64,000 nt of DNA from Gemmatimonadota bacterium. GTDB lineage: Bacteria; JAAXHH01. Positions within the stretch are counted from its first letter, which is position 1. Each line of letters begins with the position of its first letter. The stretch spans positions 207,211 through 271,210 of the forward strand of contig VXTP01000030.1 of assembly GCA_009837395.1 (NCBI GenBank), written 5' to 3'. Shown piece by piece: positions 9,301 to 17,225 of this stretch. The notes below the pieces were generated by a model. That model saw only the letters and a program-made list of their open reading frames with translations. It had not been told where the DNA came from and searched no databases. The position numbers were made by a program, and so were the translations under genes.

Positions 9301-10984
9301 CGCCGGTGCTGTCGGCCACGACGAAGATCTCGTTCTTCACCCCGCTGATGGTCTTGTTGTAGCGGCGGAAACGGACCACGGCCCCGGGCTTGGGCTTGCT
9401 CGGGATGTAGTCTTCCCGGGGATCGAATTCGACCACCCGGATGCGGCCCCGCACGAACCGGTCTTCGAGCTGCATCTTGAAGTCCGGAAAGAGCATGGCG
9501 TCGCTGACAGCCCGGCCGAACAGTTCCGTGAGCAGAACGGTCTGGGTGTACACGTTGCGGATATTCACCCGGTCGATTTCGTCGAGGGGGGTGTCCACGT
9601 ACTCCCGCACGTCGAAAACGGTGGCGAAGGTAAGGGCGGGGAACCCCGTCCAGAAGACCAGCTCCGCGTCGAGGGCGATGTTGCCCGCGGGGAAGAACTC
9701 CGAGCTCAGGATACCCTGAGAAGGCGTGATGACGTTCATCAACGCGTCGTTCGGGAAAAAGCCGCGCCGGATCACTTCGTCCGCGTACCCCATGAAGGTA
9801 CGGCCGAAGGGCGTGAAGAACCTTTGTTTCTCGAAGGAGTTCCCGGCGAAGAGGATGCCTGCGTAGGCGACCCCGATCTGGTCCCGGGCGCTGGAGAGAT
9901 CGATGCCGGCGAAGAGCTTCATGTCGATCGGTTCTTCGAGCTGATCCGCGAAATAGGCCGTCTTGCGCGTATGGCGATTCGTGAAGTCGTCCACGCCGCT
10001 CAGGGACAGGAAATGTCCCGAGGTCGCCAGGAAATACACGGAGCGGGCCGGCGGGTGGGCGGCGAAGTACCGGGCGATCTCCAGAAGCGCGGCCACGCCC
10101 GAGGCCTGGTTCGCGCCGGGAGACACCGCCGGCACGGGCGACATGGAGTCGTAGTAGGACTCGAGTACGATGACCTCGTCCTTCAGGACCGGGTGGGTGC
10201 CCGTGATCTTACCCAGGACGTTGTAGGCGGGAAGGCGTTTCCAAGTCATGCGGCCCTTTGCCCGGACGGTCAGGGGGCCGTTTTCTTCAAGGTATGCGAC
10301 GAGGGGCCGGGCCTCTTCCTTCGCCATCCAGAATCGGGGGAAATCCACCGGGACCTGCAGGTACTTCTCCTCGCCGTCCACCCGCGTGGTGTTGTCGGGT
10401 TCCACGAAGATCACGGCGCCGGCGCCGAGCTGGGCGGCCCGCTGCCAGTTGACGCCGGAATTGAAATCCATCAGGAAGACGGCGCCGGTGGGATCGATGC
10501 CGTTGAAGTCCTCCCATTCGCCGTTGCCCACGTAGTACAGCTTTCCGGTGATCCCGCCCGGCGGCGTCGTGGAGGTGCGGACCAGATTGGGCCACACGGC
10601 GTGTATGGGGATCGTCCGGAATGCCTGGGCCGCGTCGTCGAGGACGGTCAGTTCGCCGCCCTCGTCATGGGGGACGGAGGCGACGAACTCCTCCAGTTCC
10701 ACGTCTTCCAGGCCCATCTCCCGCATGCGGCCGGCCAGGTAGTGGGCCGCTTCGGTGGCGCCCGGGTATCCGGCCACCCGCGAGCCGAAGGACACCAGGT
10801 CGGTGATGGTCTGCCGGATCCGCACCGAATCGACCACGGCGGCCACCTGGCCGTCGCCGATGGGTTCGGCCAGGTACGCCACGCGCTCGCGGACGCCCGA
10901 CGTCTGGCACGCGGAGACCGCGAACAGTGTGAGCAGCAGGACCAGGCCGGCAAGGTGGCCGTAATGGGTTCGTTTAAGGTGCAA
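6302..10984 (-). CDS. Lipoprotein fusing degenerate M28 peptidase domain to FtsX-type permease
   Basis: The 1560-residue protein starts at a TTG chosen because it gives a complete lipoprotein signal (VSAC, Cys26). Residues about 50-480 have the M28 aminopeptidase layout with a PA-like insert, but the zinc sites are lost: SYYDS replaces GHxDS, GANQASG replaces GADDxASG, and TSGHFLSL replaces the EE motif; only IDLS keeps its Asp. Residues about 815-945 contain several membrane helices and an FtsX/MacB first helix (ATLVLLVFTVLSF), then a MacB-type extracytoplasmic domain, then three helices near 1245-1350 with NTMMNAVYERFSEIGVYSA, the FtsX signature, and a soluble C-terminal tail. No ABC ATPase lies beside it. 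Probable envelope mechanotransmission protein; the partner ATPase is unknown. Confidence 0.75.
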   Translation of the reverse strand: MHLKRTHYGHLAGLVLLLTLFAVSACQTSGVRERVAYLAEPIGDGQVAAVVDSVRIRQTITDLVSFGSRVAGYPGATEAAHYLAGRMREMGLEDVELEEFVASVPHDEGGELTVLDDAAQAFRTIPIHAVWPNLVRTSTTPPGGITGKLYYVGNGEWEDFNGIDPTGAVFLMDFNSGVNWQRAAQLGAGAVIFVEPDNTTRVDGEEKYLQVPVDFPRFWMAKEEARPLVAYLEENGPLTVRAKGRMTWKRLPAYNVLGKITGTHPVLKDEVIVLESYYDSMSPVPAVSPGANQASGVAALLEIARYFAAHPPARSVYFLATSGHFLSLSGVDDFTNRHTRKTAYFADQLEEPIDMKLFAGIDLSSARDQIGVAYAGILFAGNSFEKQRFFTPFGRTFMGYADEVIRRGFFPNDALMNVITPSQGILSSEFFPAGNIALDAELVFWTGFPALTFATVFDVREYVDTPLDEIDRVNIRNVYTQTVLLTELFGRAVSDAMLFPDFKMQLEDRFVRGRIRVVEFDPREDYIPSKPKPGAVVRFRRYNKTISGVKNEIFVVADSTGVAESTALEAARTYPTEGFVMDPETGEIIYAPDRGPYGEGAYPLEITMDWVDKEKPTVVFRSDATNLYDLVDPRFLTRLNEAVVLDESGNPPLEWGITFQEAGWTTGFSYEEDTAVVFTPPDSRFKVTMSTGLFGRRLILTNADEANPEGVGFDSGIGAIPLTSYQVARDMWHLDEARIGALRSVGVNNTRLDDFHRESGRLLDLAETARQALQWDRFIKYARAAWGYESRAYPDATGTANDVVEGVLFYMVLVIPFAYALERLLFGFANIYKRIGATAGIFLAAYGVLRFTHPAFQITTAPDIVLLAFMTFVLAAVVIWLISQRFSQTMREVRQHAHSVQTTDVRRSSALGTAFALGIGNMRKRKARTLLTCATLVLLVFTVLSFTSVQTFLRIQKVSTDTEAAYTGFLVRNPNWAPLQKQTHQYVRSEFGSTEAEDRGITIVPRSWYAGASPGVKTYIKAEHAGADGAIHSTYASGILGVMPDERVVSGLDRALVSGRWFEGDERDVCIIPTEMVRLLGMAEGDLGMTDGDGGPVIAEGGGGPREIRIFGKPFTVIGIFDSAVMDRITDLDGEPLTPVDYTATGRDLLTEIALMDYEEEPVEMVRFEHLPAANLILAPQAYVNDLGGSLRSVAVRFPTDEAAEARLDRFMQRLGIPVVASVDGEVAVHSAMSLSSLSGLGNLFIPMVVAALIILNTMMNAVYERFSEIGVYSAVGLAPAHIGALFMAEAAMYAVIGGMSGYLIGQTVARGITEYQLLAGLTLNYSSLSAVASTAMVMAVVMLSTIYPARQASQMAVPDVNRQWSFPEPEGDDWRFEFPFTISRKETLGLCAYLTRFFESYGESTLGSFMTDEVALTGKNGIASEAGRPVDQAASAGPDQERAAGAVSDASTYEISMKTWLAPYDTGVSQRVSLHATPAEEEHDLYAVWVHIYRLSGDVDSWQRLNRRFLNVLRKQFLVWRTVDQEVKTVYADEGREMIAATTGEAVAGGAEGAGQVST

Positions 10985-11052
10985 GTAATCTTTTCCCAGG
11001 TTGGGTGTGGGGATACATCCGCTCGATCCGGGTCAAACCTACTTAGCCCGCG

Positions 11053-11958
11053 CTAAACCTTCCACTTACGCCGCATCTCCTCCATGGAAACGGTCTTCCC
11101 CTCGGTCCACGCGTAATGGGCAACGGGGTTTTCTCCGACCCACCGGTGGTCCACGGGTTCGCTGGCCAGCTGGTAGCGGGTATCGGTGCTGATGCGGTAC
11201 CGGTTCGACGTGTTGTTGACGGACCCGTGCATGGTGTACATGCCGAGGACGATCACGTCGCCCATGCTGAATTCGCTCGTCTGCCACTGGCCCCCGTACT
11301 GGTCGACCATCTCGATGGGCTCGTTGGTGAAGTGGCCCGTCACGTGGTCCCGGTCCACGTCCATCTGGCCGTAGGTCTCCTTGACGGCCTCGAACTGGTG
11401 GGAGCCGGCCAGGATGACCAGGGGGCCCATGTCGAAGGTCACGTCGTCCAGGGGGGTCCACACGGTATACAGGTTCGGCGTGCCCCGGCCCATGTAGACC
11501 ATGTCGTAATGCGCCCCGGTATTGTCGCCCGGGCCCACGGCCCTGAGCCACTTGTAGTCGAAAGTGAGGACGGGGCCGCCCAGGAACCGCTCGAAGAACC
11601 CCATGATTTCGGGGGAATTGACCACGGCGAGGAACTCGTCCGTGTGCGTCACGCGCTTGGCGCCGCCGAAGAAGGCGCCCCGCTTGCCCGGCGCAGCCAC
11701 CCCCAGGTCGAGGGGATAGCCCGGATCGATCTGGTCGTTTGCCTGGAGGTTCTCCAGCACGACCCTGCGCGCTTCGGCGACCTTATCCGGATCGTGGAGG
11801 CCGCGGATGAGCAGGTAGCCGTCTTCGGCCATGCGTTCCCGAAGCGCTTCCGCGTCGTCCAGCAGTTCGTTCGCTTCCCGGAGCGTGGACAGGTATTTCC
11901 CGTCCATCAGCAACTCGTCCTTGCCCATGACCAGGCTTGATGGTTCCCGGGTGGTCAT
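11053..11958 (-). CDS. Phytanoyl-CoA dioxygenase family protein (canonical HxD)
   Basis: This 301-residue protein belongs to the PhyH-like Fe(II)/2-oxoglutarate oxygenases. The metal triad is visible: GAHYDMVYMG (His and Asp) and TMHGSVNNTSNRYRIS (distal His and the Arg that binds 2-oxoglutarate). DMGPLVILAGSHQ is the typical strand before the distal His. The ATG at 11958 has GGAGGA a few bases upstream, so I reject the longer frame that starts at 12063 inside the ABC ATPase gene. It lies 22 bp downstream of the ATPase gene in the same direction. Substrate unknown; such enzymes are numerous in this type of genome. Confidence 0.85.
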   Translation of the reverse strand: MTTREPSSLVMGKDELLMDGKYLSTLREANELLDDAEALRERMAEDGYLLIRGLHDPDKVAEARRVVLENLQANDQIDPGYPLDLGVAAPGKRGAFFGGAKRVTHTDEFLAVVNSPEIMGFFERFLGGPVLTFDYKWLRAVGPGDNTGAHYDMVYMGRGTPNLYTVWTPLDDVTFDMGPLVILAGSHQFEAVKETYGQMDVDRDHVTGHFTNEPIEMVDQYGGQWQTSEFSMGDVIVLGMYTMHGSVNNTSNRYRISTDTRYQLASEPVDHRWVGENPVAHYAWTEGKTVSMEEMRRKWKV

Positions 11959-11980
11959 TGGTTCCTCCGTGGTTGGTCGT

Positions 11981-13171
11981 TCATGAAGCCCGTACGGCCG
12001 AGGCGTCGATGGCGGCATGCACCGTATCCCCGACGGTGATGCCCATACCGGCGAAAGACGCACGGGCCACGTGGACGGTCAGTCGAAGGCCGGACGGCGC
12101 ATCGGCGCGCGGGCCGACGTCCATGTGCGGACCAGACGCCGCGTCCGAGTTCGGGCCAGCCTCCGCATCCAGGTGCGGGCCGGCGTCCACGTCCAGGCGT
12201 ATGCGGTCTCCGTCCACCGCCGCGGCGGTCACGACGCCCGTGAGCGTATTCGCGGCGTCCGGCGTGCGCGGCGGCCTTGCCGGCGGCCTCGCCGGCGGCC
12301 TTGCCAGCCGGATTTCCTGCGAAGAGATGACGATGTGGGCCGGTCCGCGCGCGGTCGTGTCCGATCGCAGGGTCACACCGCCGTCCAGTTTTACGACCGG
12401 ACCGTCGGCAGATTCCTCGATGCGGCCCCTGAAGACGTTCTCCGGTCCCTTCTCGAGCATCCGCCCGTCGCGCATGGTCAGCACTTCGTCGGCGATGCGA
12501 TAGGCCTGGTCGTACTGGTGTGTCGAAAGCACGACGGTCATGCGCCGCTGGCGGCACGTCTCCGCGAGAATCGCCTCGATCTGCTTCCCGTGCGCCGCGT
12601 CCACGCTGGCCGTGGGCTCGTCGAGCAGCAGGACGTCGGGGTCCGTGACCAGGGCCCGGGCGAGTCCCGCGCGCTGCGCTTCCCCGCCCGACAGGCTGTG
12701 GGCGGGACGGTGGGCGAATTGCCGGAGGCCCACCTTGTCCAGCATGCCGGTCACGCGTGCTTCGATGGCCTCCTTCGCCATGCCGCGGAACCGCAGGCCG
12801 GACGCCACGTTATCGAATACGGTGGACCGGAACAGGTACACGTGCTGCATGAGCAGCGTGACGCGGCGGCGGTACTGCCGGCAGCGGCCCGGATCGGCCC
12901 CGTTCACGGGCCGGCCTTCGAAGAGGATCCGGCCCTCCTGCGGCAGGGTCAGCAGGGCGAGTATGTTCAACAGCGTGGTCTTGCCCGATCCGTTCGACCC
13001 GTAGACGGCATAGGTCTTACCGGCGTACAGGGCGAGGTTTTCGACATGCAGATGAAACCCGGAACCGTACCGGTGCGCCAGGTGCTCGCCCACGATAATC
13101 GGACCGGCCGTCATCGGACCGGCCGTCATCGGATCGGCCGCTATCGGATCGGCCGTCATCGGATCGGCCAT
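11981..13171 (-). CDS. tupC: Tungstate/molybdate-type ABC transporter ATP-binding protein with TOBE-like tail
   Basis: The 396-residue protein has Walker A GSNGSGKTT, signature SLSGGEAQRAGLARAL, Walker B VLLLDEPTASVD and the switch His in VVLSTHQYDQA. The C-terminal 90 residues (GLRLTVHVARASFAGMGITV) fit a TOBE/molybdate-binding-like regulatory domain. The start ATG shares one base with the stop of the permease gene (TGATG). Three repetitive insertions are present: an N-terminal MADPMTADPIAADPMTAG tail (15-bp repeats), ARPPARPPARPP before the TOBE region (12-bp repeats) and a DxxGPxxD-rich stretch. These are outside the nucleotide-binding core. The gene symbol rests on the TupB-like partner. 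Confidence 0.8.
   Translation of the reverse strand: MADPMTADPIAADPMTAGPMTAGPIIVGEHLAHRYGSGFHLHVENLALYAGKTYAVYGSNGSGKTTLLNILALLTLPQEGRILFEGRPVNGADPGRCRQYRRRVTLLMQHVYLFRSTVFDNVASGLRFRGMAKEAIEARVTGMLDKVGLRQFAHRPAHSLSGGEAQRAGLARALVTDPDVLLLDEPTASVDAAHGKQIEAILAETCRQRRMTVVLSTHQYDQAYRIADEVLTMRDGRMLEKGPENVFRGRIEESADGPVVKLDGGVTLRSDTTARGPAHIVISSQEIRLARPPARPPARPPRTPDAANTLTGVVTAAAVDGDRIRLDVDAGPHLDAEAGPNSDAASGPHMDVGPRADAPSGLRLTVHVARASFAGMGITVGDTVHAAIDASAVRAS
12270..12305. repeat. 12-bp tandem repeat, 3 units, in ABC ATPase gene
   Basis: The unit GGCGGCCTTGCC occurs at 12270, 12282 (one mismatch) and 12294. In the gene it encodes the ARPP repeats of the linker between ATPase core and C-terminal domain. 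Confidence 0.85.
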
Positions 13172-13172
13172 C
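13098..13172. repeat. 15-bp tandem repeat, 5 units, at start of ABC ATPase gene
   Basis: Five units of ATCGGACCGGCCGTC, with few mismatches, span the start codon of the ATPase gene and encode its MTAGP/MTADP-type N-terminal tail. The last unit overlaps the stop of the upstream permease gene. Confidence 0.9.
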
Positions 13173-13863
13173 AGTCGTCGAACCCCTGCAGCCAGTGAAA
13201 GAGAATGTTCGCGCCGAACGCCGTGAGCAGCAGGATGATCCCGAGGGCGATGGCCAGGCCGAACTCCCCCTTGTTGCTCTCCAGGGCAATCGCCGTCGTC
13301 ATGGTCCGCGTGCTTCCCTTGATGTTGCCGCCCAGCATCATGGCCGCGCCCACCTCGGCGATGACCCGTCCGAAGGCGGCTACCACCGCCGCCATGATGC
13401 CGAACCGGGCCTCCGAAATGAGGGTGCGGGCGGTCTGGGCCGTCGTCGCGCCCAGCGTAAGGGCCGTCTCCGAGATCCGGGAATCCACGGCACGAAAGGC
13501 CGAGAGGGTGAAGGCGGCCACGATGGGCAGGGCGAGGAGCGTCTCGCCGATGATCATGGCGCCCGGTGTATACAGCAGTTCCATGAAGCCGAGGGGGCCG
13601 CGCCGGGAGATCAGGGAGTAGACGAAGAGGCCGATCACCACGGTCGGCATGGCCAGCAGCGTATTGAGCACCGTGGTCACGAACCGCTGGCCCCGGAACC
13701 GGCGGGTGGCGAGCAGGTAGCCCGCGGGCAGTCCCATCACGGAAGCCACCAGGATCGCGGACACCGCGACGAACACGGAAACGCCGACGATGGTATACAC
13801 GCCGGATTCGCCCGATATCAGCAGGCGGACCGCTTCCTGTAATCCATTGTACAGGTATTCCAT
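13171..13863 (-). CDS. tupB: Tungstate-type ABC transporter permease
   Basis: The 230-residue protein has five or six hydrophobic helices and the ABC permease coupling motif in SETALTLGATTAQTARTLI. The run FGRVIAEVGAAMMLGGNIKG followed by TRTMTTAIAL is the hallmark of TupB/WtpB-like tungstate (and some molybdate) permeases. It is the first gene of a minus-strand unit with the ATPase. No periplasmic binding protein (TupA/ModA) is encoded in the window, which is unusual because tupA normally precedes tupB. The 238 bases upstream are a divergent spacer with no gene. Confidence 0.8.
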   Translation of the reverse strand: MEYLYNGLQEAVRLLISGESGVYTIVGVSVFVAVSAILVASVMGLPAGYLLATRRFRGQRFVTTVLNTLLAMPTVVIGLFVYSLISRRGPLGFMELLYTPGAMIIGETLLALPIVAAFTLSAFRAVDSRISETALTLGATTAQTARTLISEARFGIMAAVVAAFGRVIAEVGAAMMLGGNIKGSTRTMTTAIALESNKGEFGLAIALGIILLLTAFGANILFHWLQGFDD

Positions 13864-13934
13864 AACCCCTATGAAACAACAAAACGGCCCGGCGAATCAA
13901 CAGGTTTTTGCCCCGTGAGAGCGACCGAAATACG

Positions 13935-13963
13935 TTGACAGAATCCCCGGTGGACCTTAGGTT
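13935..13963 (+). promoter_or_regulatory. Possible promoter for the oligopeptide-type permease genes
   Basis: A perfect TTGACA (13935-13940) is followed after 17 bases by TAGGTT (13958-13963), a weak -10 element. Transcription would begin about 130 bases before the ATG at 14102. Confidence 0.4.
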
Positions 13964-14101
13964 GTCTGGCATCCAGCGGAGCCGGACTCCGTTGGCGCCG
14001 CGGCCAGTCGGACGGGCTCGCCCCACCAGGCAGTTTCCTCATCCCTCGAATCGCGGTATCGCAAGTGATTCTCCTGCACAAGCAAAGGATCAGACGATCG
14101 G

Positions 14102-15412
14102 ATGCCCGTTATAGGGATCATTGGCGTCCTGTGGCTGCTGCTCGTCCTGTCGGCGGGATACTGGGGTAACCGGCGAAAACTGGACGCGACGTTCGTCAAG
14201 GGCGTCCAGACGCTGATCACCATCGTCGCCCTGGCCGTCGCGGCGCCGCAGCTCGGCGTGTTCAATACCGCCCTCGCGACGCTTTGGCTCCTCCTGTTCG
14301 TCGCCGCTTCCACCCTGTTGCGGCGTTTTCGCGTGCCGAACCTGGCCGCGCGGGCCATCGCCCTGGCGGCCGTGAGCCTGGCGCTGTGGGGCACCGACTC
14401 CCAGAACGTCATGCTGATCCGCACGCTGATCATGCTTGCGGTCACCAGCATTTTCCTCCTCGGACTGAACCTGGGCTTCCGGTACCTGGTCCGCCGCATA
14501 CTCTGGATCTTCCCCGTACTCTTCGCCGTCTCGGTCATCACCTTCTCCATCATGCACGCCGTGCCCGGCGGTCCCTTCGACGCGGGCGGCGAGACAGGCG
14601 GCATTCCGCTGACGCCCGAGGTCCGCGCCAACCTGATGCGGAAGTACAACCTCGACCAGCCGCTGCACATCCAGTACATCTCCTGGGTAAGCAACGTCGT
14701 GCGGGGCGACTTCGGCTACTCCTTCCAGCACCAGAGCAAGACCTGCCAGGAGCTCATCGCCCAGGCCTGGCCCGTCTCCGTCCACCTGGGCAGCATGGCT
14801 CTGATCGTGGCCCTCACCGGCGGACTGCTGCTGGGCATTCTCGCGGCGGTATACCAGAACACCTGGATCGATTACGTCGCCTCGCTCACGGCGGTATTCA
14901 GCATCGTCACGCCCAGTTTCGTCGTCGCCGTCGGGTTGACCGTCGTCTTTTCCCTGTGGCTGCACCTCTTCGAAACGGGGGGCTGGAATTCGCCCAAGGA
15001 CTGGGTCATGCCGGTGATCGCCCTGTCGCTCGGAGACATGGCGGTGGTGGCGAGGTATACCCGGTCGAACATGATCGAGGCCATCCGGGCCGACTACGTG
15101 CGCACCGCCCGGGCCAAGGGCCTCACCGAGTTCTCGGTCGTGGTGGTGCACGTGTTCAAGAACGCCCTGATCCCCCTGTTGACCATCGCGGGACCGATGA
15201 TGGCGAACCTGATCACGGGGTCCTTCTTCATCGAGACGATCTTCCGGATCCCCGGCCTGGGACGGTACTTCACCACGAGCGTGTTCGCCCGGGACTACCC
15301 CATGATCATGTCCACGGCCCTGCTCTGGTCGTCGCTCATCGTCGTGATCTACGTCATCACGGACCTCATGTACGCGCTGGTGGACCCCCGCATCCGGTAT
15401 AGGAAGGATTAG
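14102..15412 (+). CDS. Oligopeptide-type ABC permease (DppB-like) with extra N-terminal helices
   Basis: The 436-residue protein is about 110 residues longer than normal DppB/OppB. Residues about 1-125 form an added module with some four hydrophobic helices. The permease proper starts at FRYLVRRILWIFPVLFAVSV, with the family motif MHAVPGGPF, and the coupling region DYVRTARAKGL (EAA loop) and RIPGLGRYF near the end. The next gene encodes the DppC-like partner two bases downstream. No substrate-binding protein or ATPase follows, so they must be encoded elsewhere. Substrate is probably peptides or oligosaccharides (family knowledge), not determinable here. Confidence 0.85.
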   Translation: MPVIGIIGVLWLLLVLSAGYWGNRRKLDATFVKGVQTLITIVALAVAAPQLGVFNTALATLWLLLFVAASTLLRRFRVPNLAARAIALAAVSLALWGTDSQNVMLIRTLIMLAVTSIFLLGLNLGFRYLVRRILWIFPVLFAVSVITFSIMHAVPGGPFDAGGETGGIPLTPEVRANLMRKYNLDQPLHIQYISWVSNVVRGDFGYSFQHQSKTCQELIAQAWPVSVHLGSMALIVALTGGLLLGILAAVYQNTWIDYVASLTAVFSIVTPSFVVAVGLTVVFSLWLHLFETGGWNSPKDWVMPVIALSLGDMAVVARYTRSNMIEAIRADYVRTARAKGLTEFSVVVVHVFKNALIPLLTIAGPMMANLITGSFFIETIFRIPGLGRYFTTSVFARDYPMIMSTALLWSSLIVVIYVITDLMYALVDPRIRYRKD

Positions 15413-15414
15413 GC

Positions 15415-16701
15415 ATGGATCCGATCGGCACAACGGGCGAAGTCGGCATCGTCTGGGTCCTCGGCGCGATCCTGGGATGGAGCTGGGACACCATGATCCT
15501 CGAGGTGGGGCGGATCGCCCTGGCGATCCAGCTGGTGCTCTACCTGCCACGCATGTACCGCCTGGGACACCGGGACGAAACCGGAAGATGGGCGTCCTTC
15601 TGCCACACGGTGGTCCAGCGCAAATCCTACTTCGCGGCCGCGGGCGCCGTCGCCCTGCTCGCGGCGTGGTGGCTCCTCGGCCCCTGGATGGGCCAGTACC
15701 CCTACGGCACGGAGGACATCCCCGAAAGCCTGTCGGAATCCATGAGCTGGGACGGTCTGGAGCCCTTCTTCTCCTGGGCGGGACAGATCTTCCGTGTCGC
15801 GCTGGCCACGGAGTTCACCCTGCTCTGGCCGCGGGCCTACCGGTATTTCAAAAAACACGACAGCGGGCTCTGGGCGGACGCCACGCGGCGTTTCTCCCGC
15901 AACAAGCTCTCCCTGGTGGGACTCTTCCTGGTGCTGCTGCTGAGCAACACGGCGCTGCTCGCGCCCTGGATCGCGCCCCTGCACTACACCAAGCAGAACT
16001 TCCTGGTCGCCTGGCAGGAACCGTCGTGGATGTTTCCCTTCGGCACGGACGGCCTGGGCCGCGACCTCTTCAGCCGGGTCATCTACGGCGCGGAGATCTC
16101 CATGACGGTGGGCGTCCTCGTGCAGGCCATCATCTTCGCCATCGGCGTGCCCCTGGGCGCCCTGGCGGGATACGCCGGCGGCCGCGTGGACAGCGTCATC
16201 ATGCGGGGGGTCGACATCATGTCGGCCTTTCCCGGCCTGCTCTTCATCATCCTGATCATGTCGTGGCTGGGCGCCGGGCTTTTCAACATCTTCGTCGCCA
16301 TCGGGGTGACCGGATGGGTAGGGGTATGCCGTCTCCTGAGGGGGCAGATTCTGTCTTTGAAGGAAAAGGAGTTCGTCCGGGCGGCCAAGGCCATGGGCGG
16401 CAGCCACCTGCGCATCGTCATCACCCACATCCTGCCGAACAGCCTGACGCCGCTGATCGTGGCCCTCGCCCTGGGCATCCCGTCGGCCATCTTCGCCGAG
16501 GCCGGCCTGAGCTTCATCGGCATCGGCATCAGCCCGCCCACGCCGAGCTGGGGCCAGATGGTCGGCGAGAACGCCAACTACATCCGGTCCTACTGGCACC
16601 TGGCGACTTTTCCCGCCATCATGATCGCCCTCACGATGCTCGGATTCCAGCTGATGGGCGACGGACTCCGGGACGCCCTCGACCCCAAGATGAACGAGTA
16701 G
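15415..16701 (+). CDS. Oligopeptide-type ABC permease (DppC-like) with extra N-terminal region
   Basis: The 428-residue protein is about 130 residues longer than usual DppC/OppC. The first 150 residues contain three hydrophobic segments and PYGTEDIPES. The DppC core begins at RFSRNKLSLVGLFLVLLLSN, includes FGTDGLGRDLFSRVIYGA (a family hallmark) and the coupling loop KEFVRAAKAMGGSHLRIV, and ends SWGQMVGE...GDGLRDALDPK. It forms a pair with the preceding permease (two-base gap). Both partners carry extensions, suggesting an extra membrane module between them. Confidence 0.85.
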   Translation: MDPIGTTGEVGIVWVLGAILGWSWDTMILEVGRIALAIQLVLYLPRMYRLGHRDETGRWASFCHTVVQRKSYFAAAGAVALLAAWWLLGPWMGQYPYGTEDIPESLSESMSWDGLEPFFSWAGQIFRVALATEFTLLWPRAYRYFKKHDSGLWADATRRFSRNKLSLVGLFLVLLLSNTALLAPWIAPLHYTKQNFLVAWQEPSWMFPFGTDGLGRDLFSRVIYGAEISMTVGVLVQAIIFAIGVPLGALAGYAGGRVDSVIMRGVDIMSAFPGLLFIILIMSWLGAGLFNIFVAIGVTGWVGVCRLLRGQILSLKEKEFVRAAKAMGGSHLRIVITHILPNSLTPLIVALALGIPSAIFAEAGLSFIGIGISPPTPSWGQMVGENANYIRSYWHLATFPAIMIALTMLGFQLMGDGLRDALDPKMNE

Positions 16702-16783
16702 GACGCCTCGTGGAAGGGCGCGGCGACGGACGCGTAAACGGAAAGGCAACAGGCGCGTTCGCGAAAAAAAGTGGCCTTGGGAC

Positions 16784-16811
16784 TTGACAGCGCGACATAA
16801 ACCCGTATATT
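16784..16811 (+). promoter_or_regulatory. Sigma70-like promoter of rho
   Basis: A perfect TTGACA (16784-16789) and TATATT (16806-16811) are 16 bases apart. The elements lie in a local A+T-rich patch. Predicted transcription starts near 16818, giving a leader of about 400 bases. Confidence 0.65.
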
Positions 16812-16938
16812 TACCCGTGTCGCCGACTCGGCGGCAACCCGAACCTTGCACGTTCCCCTGATTGATTCCTCATTGGAAAGCCGATTCTTCCTTAGATCAA
16901 GATTCATGACGGCCGGTACCGCATTCTACGGGATTACC

Positions 16939-16978
16939 CCATCACCAAGGCAAGTTGCGTTTGCCCGTACCCTGATGG
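16939..16978 (+). promoter_or_regulatory. Nested hairpin in rho leader
   Basis: CCATCA (16939-16944) pairs with TGATGG (16973-16978), and inside it GGCAA (16949-16953) pairs with TTGCC (16961-16965). No T-run follows, so it is not an intrinsic terminator; it may be a structural element of the leader. Confidence 0.35.
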
Positions 16979-17225
16979 CATAACCAGAACCAGCACAGCC
17001 GCGCGTCTCCAGACGCGGCACGCCCGGGCCCGACTTCCGGAAACGACCCGTTCGCAAGCCGACGTTTCCGCCGCACACCATGTCCACAACCCAGTCTGAC
17101 TTCAAATACACTCCCCACGACGCGTCGCGGGAATCGGCGCCTTAGGGAACGCCCGGACGGCGGGCGTTCACGGGAGTTCACCGAACGTTTCTGCAACCGA
17201 ACGTTTTTTACAAAGGGAAGGAAGC

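Larger units (their letters stand above)
16702..17225 (+). other. 524-base gene-free spacer and rho leader
   Basis: No open frame here looks coding. The spacer holds the likely rho promoter (16784-16811), then about 410 bases of leader. Within it are a nested hairpin (16939-16978) and, just before rho, two copies of CCGAACGTTT followed by GGAAGG seven bases or so before the ATG. Long leaders are common upstream of rho, where Rho can terminate its own transcript; that this one works so is inference. Confidence 0.5.

Noticed and set aside
7139-11056. A very long open frame on the plus strand, 1305 codons
   Set aside because: It is the antisense of the FtsX/M28 gene; high GC keeps the opposite frame open. 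Its translation is Gly/Arg/His/Val-rich without motifs.
12017-13198. 393-codon plus-strand frame across the ABC ATPase
   Set aside because: Antisense of the ATPase, with repeats translating into Arg/Gly-rich low-complexity sequence.
16926-17196. Minus-strand frames in the rho leader
   Set aside because: No ribosome-binding site, no recognisable domain, biased composition of antisense type; the region reads as non-coding.
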